A DNA stretch of 64,000 bases, taken from the NCBI GenBank assembly GCA_018296165.2, contig JACKQL020000104.1, positions 101,420-165,419 on the forward strand. Reading direction: 5' to 3'. Shown here one piece after another: positions 48,801 to 61,619 of this stretch. Every line of letters begins with the position of its first letter. Within the stretch, counting starts at the first letter, position 1. Position numbers and translations under genes: made by a program. The notes under the pieces were generated by a model. The model was not told the origin of the DNA and searched no databases. It saw nothing but the letters and a program-made list of their open reading frames with translations. This DNA comes from Termitomyces sp. T153 (taxonomy: Eukaryota; Basidiomycota; Agaricomycetes; Agaricales; Lyophyllaceae).

Positions 48801-49416
48801 GGCGTCGTGGTCGTGAGGCTGATCTGGTTGATTGGCTGCTCAAGACGAGAGATGGCTATCATCTATAATCGCGAAAGTTTGGTCAAAATTTTATACTGAG
48901 ATGAGTAGGTATTTACTTACCGTGAACTTCCTGTAACACTGATGCACTGAATCCTTGAGCTCCCCGAGCTCTCGTTCGACTTGATCACATTCCCTCCATG
49001 CTTTCATAGCAGCTCCCATCTTCCGCCATCCTCTCTGTTCGGTTGTTATTAGAAACTGTTCACATCTCGTTTGCACAGCCTGGGTCTGTCTGTCAATCCT
49101 TCAGTCAGCCATAACTCATAAGGCAGATAACACAATTCACATACTTCAATAAGCCTGTAAGGGCCTCTTCTAGCTCGGGAGTTGCTTCTATCACGTGGCT
49201 GCGAGCACGGTAGAACGTTTCAATGTCGATGAGGTCTGTGATAAGGTTTTCAGAAAGCTTGTGTGCGTTGCGTCGATTCTGAGGAATCTGTGATTGTTCA
49301 GCAAAACTCGTTGATTACATCGACGATCAAGGAAAATAGACCTTATCGATTGACTGCTTAAGCTCTTGAGCAAGTCGTATCAGGTTCTTCAGACAATTTC
49401 CCAAGACGCCTGCCAT
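45833..49416 (-). CDS. Large TPR-repeat protein with helical N-terminal domain
   Basis: Four exons; the last (48862-45833) alone codes 1009 residues, and the whole is about 1,140 aa. The start at 49416 gives MAGVLGNCLKNLIRLAQELK. The first 130 or so residues are all helix (NRRNAHKLSENLITDLIDIE, EQRGWRKMGAAMKAWRECDQ), resembling the MLKL/HeLo-like helical N-terminal domains found on fungal NLR-type proteins. From about residue 200 onward come tandem TPR-like helix pairs (ALALRNLSRYKG, SSCAHLCSQGLREGRDN, DYADLLHNEGRKDDVIRVTQ, HDSYAGNLQDLGRPVDAVRA, NIFANCLMATGDLNGAYRAL). No nucleotide-binding P-loop is seen between the two parts. Such proteins are expected to be scaffold or signalling molecules. 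The N-terminal resemblance is by pattern only. Confidence 0.75.
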
Positions 49417-49619
49417 GTTATTATGGCTTTAGTTGATAGATGTATGAATGAAGAAAAGTCTACTTGCACTTGTCAATCTGATTTTAAACTGACCATGCAA
49501 TGCCATGCACAGCCGGAGTAAGTACCTGACATTGACCGGTGATGTTACATAGCCCCGGGCCCGCCGTGAGAGAGAACAACCCGTGAACCCGAAACCAGTA
49601 ACCAGTAAACAAAACCGGT

Positions 49620-49822
49620 CACTGCTGGCAGCCAATGACGTTTCCTGAGGAAATACTGAAAAAGAAACTTGTTATGCCATTTCCAAACAGGGTATTTGCA
49701 ATGGAAAAAGGCTCTAAACAATGGGAAAAGCCTTTTTCCAAAGGAAAGTTCTGTCAAAGAAATGATATAACAGGTTTCTTTTCCCATTTTTCCAATGGAA
49801 ACAGGTTCCAGTGCCAGCAGTG
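49620..49822. mobile_element. Foldback MITE with CACTG/CAGTG ends
   Basis: The two ends are perfect 11-bp inverted repeats (CACTGCTGGCA ... TGCCAGCAGTG). Beyond them, the left half and the reverse complement of the right half stay aligned without gaps to the centre (shared GTTTCC, AAAAGAAAC, TGTTAT, TGGAAAAAGGCT), so the 203 bases form one long imperfect palindrome. GGT flanks it on both sides (49617-49619 and 49823-49825), a possible 3-bp target duplication. CACT ends and 3-bp duplications are the marks of CACTA (CMC) DNA transposons. There is no coding capacity. Confidence 0.7.
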
Positions 49823-49825
49823 GGT

Positions 49826-51582
49826 TAACCAACCTTAACCGCGGAACCGGCTATCTGATCTGAACTAAAATGGCCCGCGCTGGCGGGATTCTGTTGGCCT
49901 CTCATTGTTTGTTCCAGCCGCTACGAGGACTGGACTGTCATTGCCATCAATAGGCTCAATTCCATTCAACCACTACATATATGTGAAGTTTTGTACTTTA
50001 AGTGCCATGTCATGACATCCACACCATCACCAACAACCACACCAATCTCATTGACTTGCATTCCTCCATACAAGCACACCCCATGAAGCTACTGAGGCTG
50101 CAGTAGGTAGTTTCTGCCTGGCACCTATCATCTGCATTGATGTCTTTGATGGTTCTAGATGAAGCATAGCAGCATATATCCTGTCATCTACCACAATAGC
50201 CTTATCTGGGGACACTGTTGCAATCTGCATGTAACACTGTCAGTATGTCTTCATCAAGAACAATAGACAATCACCTTAAGTGCACCTTGATCAAGACAAT
50301 GGAATTCCTTTTATGAACAAGACAAGGCAGGCTCAAACATATATATTCCCTACTGTACAGACACCACCCTTAGTTATATTACACACTGAGGGTGAGTGTT
50401 AATCACTTATGGACATCATACACTAGCTAATTGTACTTTAGATTAGGATACTTGCTGTATCTGTGATCAACTAGGTATAGGATCAAGTTGTTGTATCACA
50501 GACTGAGGATTAAGATACTTACTGTATTTGTGATCATCTAGGCATCCTGGGTTTGGATTTCAACAGGTTATGGGAGTTGCTGCTCTGTGAATTTGGACTG
50601 GACCTCTTGGACAGAACTTTGCAGATGATACAAGAACAGTGAACTGGACTGGCTACTCAATTTACACAAGTTGGATAGGAATCTTTTTGTTGCTGGTTGC
50701 ATCATGTTACTATCATGCTTCATCTGTACTATGACAACTTCTGGTGAAGGAACTAATTCTCTGGTTGTCCCCAGTACTACCTTTACCATCAACAAGATTG
50801 CTGAAATGCAATTGATTGATAACTCTGCTCCCTTGATACTGCTAGTAGGAAAAGTGACAGCAACTTGGACAGGTCATGTCTTGGATCAGGACAATGGCAA
50901 ATGGGCTGACCGGTCTTATAGCATGAATCTCAGACTTTTGATGGTCCAGCTTTGGGAATATATGTTGATGTGAAATTGAATTATTTGGTTTGATTTGTCT
51001 TAGAGACCAAACCAAACAACTACAACTCAACAAGTTTGAGGGCTTGAGATTCACTCAAAATCACACAACTTTTGTATTGTAGTAAATATATTGATTTGGA
51101 TTGATTTTAAGTATAAGTTCAAACAAAAGTTCAAACAAATAACAAGGTTCAATTATCAAAAAAATCTTAATCAAAGCTTAGTTCATGTTATGGGCCTAAG
51201 TAATCTTCTCCCTGGGGATTCTGAGCTACACACCAAACATTGCTTAACAGCCTCAAAATTCCCCCTCCCTTTTATACTGCCCTTGTGTGCATAGACCATA
51301 GTGCCCCATGCATATTTCTGTTGTCATTCTGGCCTCTTGTTTGACTGACACCAATGATTGTCAAGGCTTTACATGCTTGGCACCAACATGGCCCCCATTC
51401 CCTCACCCATTTTCCATCCTTGTTCTCCTCTCTTTACCTCACTAACCTCCCTCTCTCCTATAGACTCAATTGATGGTTGTTTGTATGTTAATTTGAGGGA
51501 GGTAGGGGAGTTTGTCAAGCAGAAAGGGTGGGGGCAACCAGCTTGGTGTCAGTTAAGCAGTAACCAGCCTGAGCTGGCACTG
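49826..51582. other. CpG-poor repeat-derived sequence
   Basis: Almost free of CG from about 49990 on, like the retroelements in this window. A 34-bp unit containing ATACTT(G/A)CTGTAT and GTGATCA occurs twice near 50452 and 50514. A plus-strand frame at 50671-50973 has one hydrophobic stretch but no known domain. It is probably an older repeat into which the chromovirus inserted. Confidence 0.5.
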
Positions 51583-51587
51583 CCACC
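51583..51587. repeat. Target-site duplication CCACC, left copy
   Basis: Directly precedes the TG of the left LTR; the same five bases follow the right LTR. Confidence 0.85.
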
Positions 51588-52627
51588 TGTCATGACCTGC
51601 TCCCTGGACCCCCACACATCATTCCCAACCTGCCCACTCTCCCAGAGTCATCCCCAATGCCCCATCAAACTCCCCAATCTATGTACACCCTCTGCACCCA
51701 CTCCAGCCAACTCCAATGCTTCTCTGGCAAACCCTGACAGCCCCCCTGGTTAACTCTGACACCTTCTCTGCAGCCATCAATGCTTCCCCTGAGCTCCCAA
51801 GACCTTCCCCACTGTTCCTGACCATGTCATATGCTCCCAACCCCCTGCCCTAGTTCACCCAACCTGCTCCAAAGCATCATGACAATCCTGGAGCAGCTCG
51901 TGTCCCCAACTGATCCCATCAGAATATTGCTGCAGCCTGCCCCTTGATTGTACCCAACACTCATTGACTCCACATAGCTCTGTCAAGCCCTGCCATCATG
52001 CCCACCATTCCTCAGAGCTATTCAGTAGTCAGTATATAAGTCATAGAGTAGCTCCTCATACTCTAGTCTTGATATTACATTAACTAGTTACTTGTGTCCT
52101 GTGTCTCCTTGTGTTCCTATTTCTGTTCTTAGTCTTGAATCCATCTTTTTCTCAGTCTCATCTTGTCTTGTCTCTGTCTCATCTTGATTTCCTTTGTTTC
52201 TCTAAGTTCTTTTCATTTCTGATGTCAGTATGAACTCCATGCATGCACTACAAACTCTGAACATTCTTATGACAACTCTAGACCTTGCTCTTTGCTTGGC
52301 CTCAGGACTATCAAGTCTTGATTGATCTCCCTGTCAAACTCTGGCTCCACCTCCATCACTTGTGAAGCCTCCATTTGCCCCACAATCTATTTGTGTGCTT
52401 ACAAACTTGTTCCTGATGCCCACCCAAGCCCAACATTTGATATACTTGGTCTTAGACTTATCCAGACCACTCTGGACTCACTTGGACTGCTCCCCTTAGC
52501 TCCCCCACACAAGTCCCTTCACTCTGCACCAACCCTGGAGCACTAAGTTATAAGTGCAGAACATCACATCTGCCTAGTAAGGACTCACCCAGTGTAGCTA
52601 AGCCCCTGTAGTCAGTGGAACCTGACA
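51588..52627 (+). repeat. 5' LTR of the chromovirus, 1040 bp
   Basis: It begins TGTCATGACC and ends GGAACCTGACA. Manual reading finds a single CG dinucleotide in 1040 bases. It aligns with 61620-62649 from end to end with scattered substitutions, most of them C/T or G/A. Confidence 0.93.
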
Positions 52628-52662
52628 TAATATCAAGACTTCCCCTTACCCCATTCCCAATG

Positions 52663-55090
52663 TCTGTGTATAACACTGCATACAACCCTGCTGGCTACCT
52701 AACTAACATCTATGGTCAGCTGGTCCCTGAAAACCCATACACCCTGTTCTACCCAGGCCCCCCTATGGATCAGTATATTCCCTACCATTGGACCTCTGAC
52801 TCCAATGAGGTGTTCTATGCTCCCTCCATCAGCTAGGAAATACTTCTGGGCTGGTGCCGCCCTCCAGCATTCCTTGCCAATGGCAACAACCCCTGCATAT
52901 ACCCTGAGGGATACTCCATAGTGCTGCCCAACCCTGCCTACCTTTCCCTTGCCCACTACTATGCATACTCAGCCCCCACTGCAGCTCCAGCCCCTCTGGA
53001 GCACCCAGATAATTATTTTCCTCCTTGTCTGCCATTCTCTGCTCAAGTTCCCCCCTCTCTTAGACAGCAAAGGGTCGAAGCCTACATCCAATAGCATGAC
53101 AAAGTCCTCTGCTTCCTCTGCCTCTCTCCTGTAGAGTTTGCAAGGTGTGCTCACACCCTTCTTGTCAACTTAGGCTACTCCAACACTCCCACAATGCCAG
53201 AAGTTTGGGCAGATCGGCTCCTCAATTTCCACAAATGCTACCTGCAAGGGAGCCTCCCCAAAACTACACAAGGCACTCTGGGGATTGACGTTAATTTATG
53301 GAATGAGCTCTGTGCACTTATTAAAGAAATCCACACTAGTCTGAATCCCCATCCATTCAAAGATCCTCTGGACCCCTCCCACTCCTTCCATATACAATGC
53401 GAGGAACCCAACAGAATGCAAAGTGAAGCTCCTCCTCCCATTTCCTGCCAGCAGGAAGAACTCAACATGGCCTCCAGCATTCTGAGGAGTCTCAACTCTG
53501 CAGAAGAATTGTTTGACCAACCTGCTGCCCACACTTTGGCCCTCTCCACTCATCCACAGGCCAACTCCATCCCCAGCACCTTCTATACATGGGATCAGCC
53601 TGCTATCCCTGAACCCTGTGCACCATGGCTGCCCCCACACATCAATGACAAGAACCAGACTCTTTTCTATATCAACAAGCCTGGTGACCTTGCTGATGAG
53701 CCTGTCCCACACAATGGTCCTCCACAAGATTGACCCCCCCACTTCATTCTCTGCACCCCCCATACTAACATTCCTCCACCCTTCCTGAACATCCCAGCCC
53801 CTCCAAGGCAGCCCATGGGCCCTGGAGCACCCTGACTCCTTTTTTCCACTAACCTCCCTTGTCCCCCACCTGTTCCAATGTCCAACCCTCCTGCCAACAC
53901 CAATTACTTTGGACCCCCCACCTCTGGAGGGCCCCCTTTCCCTTGATGGGCCCCAGGAGCTCCCCCAGGCAATGCAGGCCAACCTCCTGGCAGCAGACCT
54001 CCCAATGGCAGACCACCTGGAGAATGGGGCCCAGCCATAGACAACTCCTCTTTCCAGCATGGAAATGAAATAATTATTATTACTACTATAATGCCAGACC
54101 CCCACCCCAAACTCTGAACACCCAGGATAACACTTGCAATACACTGGCTTGGGAAGGAAAACTTGACATTCAAAAACCCAAACCTTTCACTAGCTGTGAC
54201 CCCTGGAAGTAGCACATCTTCCTGACCCAGTGTCTAACTATGTTCCAAGCTAAGCCCATCACTTTCCAGCTTGAGAGCTCATGAGTAGCCTTTGCTACAT
54301 CCTATTTGCAGAGTATGGCCTTTGACCATTACACAGCACTACTCTGATTTGATCTGAACAACTCTGTACTCTCCAACTGGCTTGCTTTCACCCAAGAATT
54401 CTCTAGTAAGTTTGGCATCTTTGATACTGTAGTGGAAGTGGAGGAAAACCTCTTCAATCTCTAAATGCATGACAATGAGTGTTTCACAATCTTCATTGTA
54501 CAATTTGAATGGGAGGCCTACAAAACCAGATGGAATTATAACACCCTTTAATTCACCCTCCATCATGCCCTGCTTCAGTGGATCAAGTACATCCTTTGTC
54601 TTGCACCCAAGCAAACTACCTATGATGGATACAAGGCACTTGTTACCCAGGTCGACCAACATTACTGGGAAGATCAGAGTGAGAACATGGTACCTCAGAC
54701 CTCATGGAACACCCCCAGCAACACCAACTGGCAGGCTGGAGTGACCAACAGCACTCGCTTCCTAATCTCCATCAACCCTGCCAACTCTGTGCCCTGTTTT
54801 CCTCCAGGCCAAGGACCTTCCAGCATCAATCAATTCCCAGGACTGCATCTACCTGCCTAACTCAATGCCACCAACCTCCACAAGACTCTGGAACCCCTAG
54901 ATACCAACCCCAATGACCTCAAAGACACTCCAGATTCCACCAATGACTAGGAAGCTCTATGCATGAACAAGATTTGGGATAGGCCATGGATTGACATACT
55001 GGAGGGAACTCAGGAGAGACAATGGAAAGAGGGCACATGCATCCTATGTGGTGAGCAGGGACACTTTATCTACAGTTGTCCTAAATGACA
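52663..55090 (+). pseudogene. Gag of the chromovirus, broken
   Basis: Several plus-strand frames. The region opens near MSVYNTAYNPAGYLTNIYGQ, contains a longer open part at 53194-53733 and a capsid-like part near 54470-54660. It closes with a zinc knuckle at 55038-55079 (CILCGEQGHFIYSC, pattern C-x2-C-x4-H-x4-C). Stops and frameshifts split it. Confidence 0.75.
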
Positions 55091-55269
55091 GGTGATGGGA
55101 TGCACCATGTGGACAATCAACAGAGAAGACTGTGATTACTAGTTTATGGAAAACGAGTCAGCAGTTTAGGTCTTGAAGACACACTAGACTGCAGACCAGA
55201 CCCTGACATCTTCTCCACCCTGCCCACACTACTCCATGCAACAGTACTCACCCCAAACAATCCTCCAGC

Positions 55270-57990
55270 ACACCTTCCCTCTTACACCTCCACCACTCTC
55301 CTCCTCCACACCACTCTCCCCTTCTTTAACAACCCCATCCCCACATTAGTTGACAGCGGCACCACAAATAACTTCATCGATGAATTCTTGGTGGTGCTCA
55401 CTCCCCAACACCTCTGACACCTCCCCACTCCAATCCTCCTCAAGCTCTTTGATGGTGACCCCACCCCTGCTGGAGATATCACACACTGCTTGGAGATGAC
55501 TGTGACATTTGCCAATGGATGACAGCAAGAACTCCAACTACTCATCACAAAACTACACCCCTCTGCCCTCATTGTCTTAGGCTTCTCATAGCTCTGCTCC
55601 ACCAATCTCCACATTGACTGGCCCAGCCTCACCTTCTGCCTTGACCAGGACAATCCAACCAACTCTGGACTAGTGCCCTTTGATGTCTCACTCCCCTCCA
55701 AGAACCCTGAGACTGTGATTGACCAACCCCAGACTCCTCTGTAGCTCTACTCAAGGTCCACATAGTTGTTTGTCATCAATGTCTGACTCAACAGCTTGCC
55801 CAAGGTCCTCCCCACCCTTGTTGACAGCAGTGTCTCCAGCACCTTCATCAGCAGTTAACTTGACCTCTGATGCAACAACCTCAACAAACCTCTTGAGCTC
55901 CAACTCTCTAATGAAAGCCCCACCATGACAAGAATCATCCAATACCATGACAACACCCTCACCCTTGACAATGACCTGCAGTTTCAGGCCCAGCTTCTTG
56001 TCACCCAACTCCCCCTGTTGACTCCAAACATGTTTGGACTTCTATGGCTACAAGATGTCAACCTCAACATCAACTGGAAAAACCTCACCATGCAATTTCC
56101 CAGCCCTGAAGCAAGTCTAGTGGCCACCATCCCCCTCTGCCTCCAGTCTATCTTGAGCTCTGACATCTCTGACCCTGGCATCAGCACTTCTGGAGCAACC
56201 CAAAGCCCCTCAAATTTCAATGGTGATCCAAAAGGTGAAGAAAATGCACTCCTGCCTTGGTCACCCTTGATCAAATCACAATGGCTGCCCCCCAGCATAC
56301 CCCAGAATCAATACAAGGGCCCACAGTACCCCAACCAGCAATGCTCAACTTCTCTGAACAACTCTGATTCAACTGCTGCCACCCCATCACTCACCCCTGT
56401 CAACTTTAGAAACTTCAACATTAAAATCATCAGCACTGTCCCTTTGCATGCATCTTACAAGACAGCACCTCTGCCTTCCAGTTACAAATCATGCCAGCCC
56501 TACCTGAGGAGCACCTCTACACAGAAACTACTCTGCCAGAGTGCAAAATGGAGGAACAGATTCTATATAAAGTAATTTCCTCAGAGTATCACTGACATGT
56601 TCTCTAAAGGGAGTGCCAAAGAACTTTCCCTGCACTGCTCCTATGACCACAAGATCAATCTTGAAGAAGGCACCTCACCCCCATTTGGCAAGATCTACAA
56701 CATGTCCAAGATCGAGCTCCAGGCCCTGAAGGAATACCTCAACAACATGCTCAACAAGAGCTTCATATGCCCATTGATCTCCACTGCCAGTGCTCTGGTC
56801 TTGTTCACCAAGAATAAGGATGGATCACTTTGACTCTGTGTAGATTATTGGGGACTCAACAAAGTCACCAAAAAGAACTGGTATCCCCTCCCCCTGATCA
56901 GAGACCTTGTTGACTGTCTCTACAGTGCCAAGATCTACACAAAGATCAATCTCCACTCCAGCTACAATAATGTTCAGATTGCTCCAGGACATGAATGGAA
57001 GACTGCCTTTTGCACTTGCTATGGCCTTTTTGAGTACCTCATAATGCTCTTTAGAATGACTAACTCCCCCACCACCTTCCAGTACTTCATAAATGACATC
57101 TTCCACAACATGAATGACATTTTCATTATTGTGTACCTGGATGATATATTGATCTACTTGAATTTGCTGGAGGAGCATCTGGAGCATGTCCACTATGTCT
57201 TAGAACAACTCCAGAAGTACCACCTCCACACCAAACCCAAAAAATGCTCCTTTCACACAACAGAGGTCAAATATCTTGGAGTCATTGTCACTCCAAACAG
57301 CATGTGCATGGACCCCACCAAGGTTGATGCTATACTCAACTGGCCCCCACTACAGAGTGTCAAGGAGGTACAGTTATTTCTGGAGTTTGCTAACTTTTAT
57401 CACTGATTCATTGACAACTACTCCAGAATTACCAAACCCCTCAACCAACTCATGCAGAAGGATACTCTAGATTGAAACAGCAAGTGCCAAAGTGTATTCC
57501 TCCTTCTCAAGAAGGCCTTCACCTCCACCCCAGTCCTCCACCACTTTGACCCCTCCCTACTGATCATGCTTGAATATGATGCTTCTGACTATGCCATCAC
57601 TGGAATACTCTTCCAATCAGACTCCAGAGGCAAGAACCTGTGCCCTGTTGCCTTTTACACCTGCTTGATGATCCCTGTGGAGCTCAACTACAATATCTAC
57701 AACAAAGAACTCCTCACAATTGTTAAAGCCTTCCATCAGTAGCAGGCCTACCTTGAGGAATCTCCACACTGCATTCAAGTCTACTCCAACCACAACAATC
57801 TGCAATACTTTACAACTATAAAGCAACTCAGCTGCCACCAAGCTTGATGGTCCAGAACCCTTTTGGAGTATAATTTCACCATCCACTATTGCCCTGGATG
57901 ACTTGGCACAAAACCCAATGCCCTCACTCAAAGGTCTGATGTGTATCCAAAAAAGTCATTTGAAGCTGAGTAGAACACATTCAACCATCA
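55270..57990 (+). pseudogene. Protease, reverse transcriptase and RNase H of the chromovirus, broken
   Basis: A retropepsin-like active site (LVDSGTTNNFID) lies near 55346. Reverse transcriptase pieces run from about 56640: KIYNMSKIELQALKEYLNN, DYWGLNKVTKKNWYPLPLI, then the catalytic YLDDIL at 57134-57151 and KPKKCSFHTTEVKYLGVIVT. RNase H follows (EYDASDYAITGILFQSD, VYSNHNNLQYF). At least ten in-frame stops or shifts make it inactive. Confidence 0.88.
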
Positions 57991-57991
57991 A

Positions 57992-59520
57992 GTGATAATC
58001 CCCTCTGAACATCTACATGCCATGCTGATTTTAAATGAAGAAGGAATCCTCCACCAAATCAGAAACTCACTCCTGGACTCCTTCTTCACCCAGCATGACC
58101 CCCACAACAACTCAGCTGACAAATCAAATGCCAAAAAGCCCTTCATGCTGTCCCCAGACCACTGCCTCCTGCTCTGGAGTGGACAAATCTATGTTCTGGA
58201 CCACAAATCTATTTGCCTCGACATACTCTGGCAACACCACAACCACAAGCTCTGTGGACACCCAGGAATGCATAAGACCCTTCAGCTCATCTCTCAGACT
58301 TATTTTTGGCTAGGAATAAAGAAGGACATTATGTGATATGTAAGGGCCTGCGAACCTTGTCTCTGGGCCAAGGTACCCTGCCACTGCCCTCATGGATTAT
58401 TGAAGCCCCTCCCTGTCAGTTGGCACTCTTAGTCCTCAGTTTTGATGAATCATATTGTTGAACTCCCCAACTCTGAAGGTTTTGACATGATCCTTGTTGT
58501 CATCTGTTGCCTCACTAAGCAAGCCCTCTTCATTCTCTGCCACACCACCAACAATGCTCCAGAGTTTGCCAAACTATTCCTCAAACACATATTCTCTAAG
58601 CACAGACTCTCAGACAACATTGTCTCTGACTGCAGACCTCTGTTCATATCCCATTTTTAGCAATTGCTATACAAGGCACTCAAAATAAAGACCAATCTCT
58701 CCACTGTCTATCACCCAGAGACTGATGGACAGACAGAACAAGTAAACCAGACATTGGAACAGTATCTCCACCTCTACATTAACTATTTACAAATTGACTG
58801 GCATGCAGAACTCCCCCTTGCCGAGTTTACCTACAACAATATGCCTCATTCCACCACTGGAGTTTCCCCCTTCTATGCCAATAAGCACTACAACCCCCAA
58901 CTCATGCTATTCCTCAAGAATATTCCTTCCCATGTTGCCCACAAAGTTGCCAAGGACCTCTGCTCCCTTCACTAGTTCTTCTGGAATGAAATCAGCACCA
59001 CCAATCAGGCCTACTCCAAACATGCTAATGCCTAATGCAACCCCACTCCTGACTGGCCCTCCAGCACTTTGATTTGGCTCAATTGATGAAATCTCAAGAC
59101 CCAGAGGCCCTCCATCAAGCTTAATCACAAATGTCTTAGTCCTTTCAAAGTCCTCAGGAAGGTCTCCATGCATGCCTACAAGCTCAACCTACCCCTGGGC
59201 CTGAAGGGCCTCCACTCCATGTTCCATGTATGACTCCTCAAAAAACATGCTCCAAGCCCTTTCCCCAGGCAATGCCCCAGCTGACCACCCTCTGTCAAAG
59301 TCAAGGACAAATACCACTATAAGGTCAACCAAATCCTCAACTCTCACATGGCCCATAGCTGATTCCAGTACTTGGTCTGCTAGAAGGGCTACAGATCTGA
59401 GGACAACACTTAGAAACCTCAAAGAAATCTTGATGGAGCCTCTGATGAACTCTGGAACTTCCATTGATGGCACCCCACTAAGCCCTGGAACCTCTGGGAC
59501 TAGAAAGTATAGAGAGCATT
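57992..59520 (+). pseudogene. Integrase with chromodomain, broken
   Basis: The zinc head (HNHKLCGHPGMHKTLQL ... CEPCLWAKVP) lies near 58220-58370. The core includes LSDNIVSDCRPLFIS and YHPETDGQTEQVNQTL, followed by a GPY-type region. Near 59305-59500 the reading KDKYHYKVNQILNSH ... FQYLV ... KGYRSEDNT ... WHPTKP is a chromodomain with the Trp codons of the aromatic cage turned to stops. Chromodomains steer insertion toward methylated-histone chromatin. Confidence 0.85.
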
Positions 59521-59732
59521 AGTGGGCCCCCACCTCTGGATTCATCAGGGATTCAACTCCTATGAGTAACTCCCTATATGTTTTCACTTACTCTTTCCTT
59601 ATACAATCTCAAACCACACATAATCTGCATAATTTGCAGAACAGCAAGAAAGTGTCATGTACAGGGCTATGAAATACAAAATTATACAGGGAAAATTGCA
59701 AGATAGCAAGAAAATGGGGCCTGACCCCCCCC

Positions 59733-61405
59733 TCACTCCCTCTCCTCATCCAGAATTCTCTGCACCCTACCTCCAACCAGGTCCACCTCTATCTGCATGA
59801 CCACAATGGAAAGGACCTCTGGCTGCCCTGGCAACAGCTCCCCCATGTTGGTCACTATCTCCCACCATGCTCTGGGATCTGCCACACTCCTTTGCCAATG
59901 CCCCACCAACAACCACCCCATCTGCCAGAACCCCTGCTCTAACTCTGATGGGAGCTCCCTAGGCATCCATGCTAATCCATCTTGTATTGAGGCATGCACA
60001 GCCAATGCCCTGTCAAGGAGGACATGGTGCTGATGAACCCAGTCTAAACAGCTCAGTGTCAGTGGGATGAAGGAGTAAGAAGTGGAGAAACTTATGCATC
60101 ACTCCCCTGTGCTCTGAGGCCACCTCATTGGCCAGCCACTCCTCACACTACCTCCCTGCCTCTGCCTGGGCCCTCTCTGCCTCTGTGGCTCCTTACTGGG
60201 CCTCTGCCTGCTGCTCTGCCCCCACTTCTAGCTGCCCTAGGCACTTCCACAACTCCTGCACCTCTAAAGAACCCTCCATGATTGTGCACATGGCCTCCCC
60301 CAACTCCTGCCGCACTACATTCTAGTCCCTCCTTGCCTTGTCATGCTCCCACTAGACTGTATCACAATCCTCTTTGACCCTCTGAATCTCCTTCTCACAC
60401 GATGCCAGTAGTCAGGACAATGCCTCTGCTCATTGCTGCCAGAATGTCTCAGGGACTGCCAGGAGCAGACAGAAGTCCCCACCAGAACCCCCCACCAGAA
60501 CCCCTGATACAGGGGAGTACACATGCAGCCTCAGAGGACTTGCCATCAACTTCTCTCCTCATGGCCACTTGCTTGGCCCCACTTTTAGTAAGGAGGATGC
60601 CCTTTGTTTCCTCTTATCCTGTGCTAATGGAGCCCCCTCCCTCTGCCCACCCCATGGGGGCCTCACCTTCATCACAGGCTGCCCTGCACTTGCTTTGCTC
60701 TCTACTCTGGACTCCTGACCTGACACCTTCCCCTTGCACCCCTCAAGCAACTGTTCCACCACCCATTCCATGTCCCACCTCTGCTCCTCTGCTATGCAGA
60801 CTGCATGCCAACTTAATGATATCACACACTTCTCATGCCTGGTGCAGCAAGGAATGCAAACAGAGGTGTTCCAATGGGACCCCTGCATTGGCTCCTTAAA
60901 TTCACAATGTTCCCTGCAGCAAGCACAGAGAGCATACTAAGATGTCAGATTAGCTCAGAACTCTGCAAACAACACTACAAACTCACTAGGGCTTTTGTTT
61001 GACACCATTCTAGGACCAGGGGACTCTGTGCTTGCCCCATCACCTCCATGAACCTCTCAGGAGTCACATCCACCTGGGCTACCTGCAATGCCTCTGAAAC
61101 AGCCATAATCTGCCCCAGGCCAAAGTTGGGCCTCAAGAAACACTCCACTGATACTGAGGCAGGTGGCACTAGAACCACACCTTGGGACAAAGCCCTGGAA
61201 GGGCTAGCCACTACAGTGGACAATTCTGTCAAACTCAATAAACTATAACAGGACACAGAGGGACAGACTGGCACTCATGACTATAATACATGCATTTGAT
61301 GTGACTGTGGCAAGGATCAGATTCCCCTGAGGAGGAGGAAGCAGGAGATGCTAATTGCAATGCAGATGGTACTGATGATGTTGGGAAGTAAGAAGAGGAT
61401 GACAT
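59733..61405 (-). pseudogene. Antisense frame between integrase and 3' LTR
   Basis: On the strand opposite to gag-pol a run of frames reads like one decayed protein of about 550 residues. It starts Ser-rich (MSSSSYFPTSSVPSALQL). It passes a Cys-rich zinc-cluster-like part (CCREHCEF ... CIPCCTRHEKC). It continues into long coiled coil (CEKEIQRVKEDCDTV, GATEAERAQAEAGR) and ends with a helical stretch (ELPSELEQGFWQMGWLL ... VGGRVQRILDEERE) with a stop at 59733. Several stops interrupt it, and Cys, His, Gln and Trp stand where Arg would fit, as expected of CG decay. Function unknown. Confidence 0.55.
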
Positions 61406-61606
61406 TGCAAAGGGTTGGGGAATTCCAGAGTATATCTGACCCTTTTTATGACTTGGGAAGGACCCCCTGACAAACAGTGGCCATGCTTCAACTTTGTTCC
61501 TCATGCCACTGCTGCTTGCTTTGGTTTGAGCAAGATTACTCAACTTTGAATTCTCACACCCTGCCAATCCCTGACCCCAGCCCCACATCTTGAGAGTCTC
61601 AATGCT

Positions 61607-61619
61607 GAAGGGGGGGTGA
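61607..61619 (+). other. Polypurine tract of the chromovirus
   Basis: GAAGGGGGGGTGA directly before the 3' LTR, the usual site and composition of the plus-strand primer. Confidence 0.75.

Noticed and set aside
60402..60899. A plus-strand frame of 165 codons in the post-integrase part of the chromovirus
   Set aside because: Its content is Pro/Ser/Leu-rich without pattern, whereas the opposite strand reads as an ordered zinc-cluster plus coiled-coil protein with the expected CG-type codon damage.
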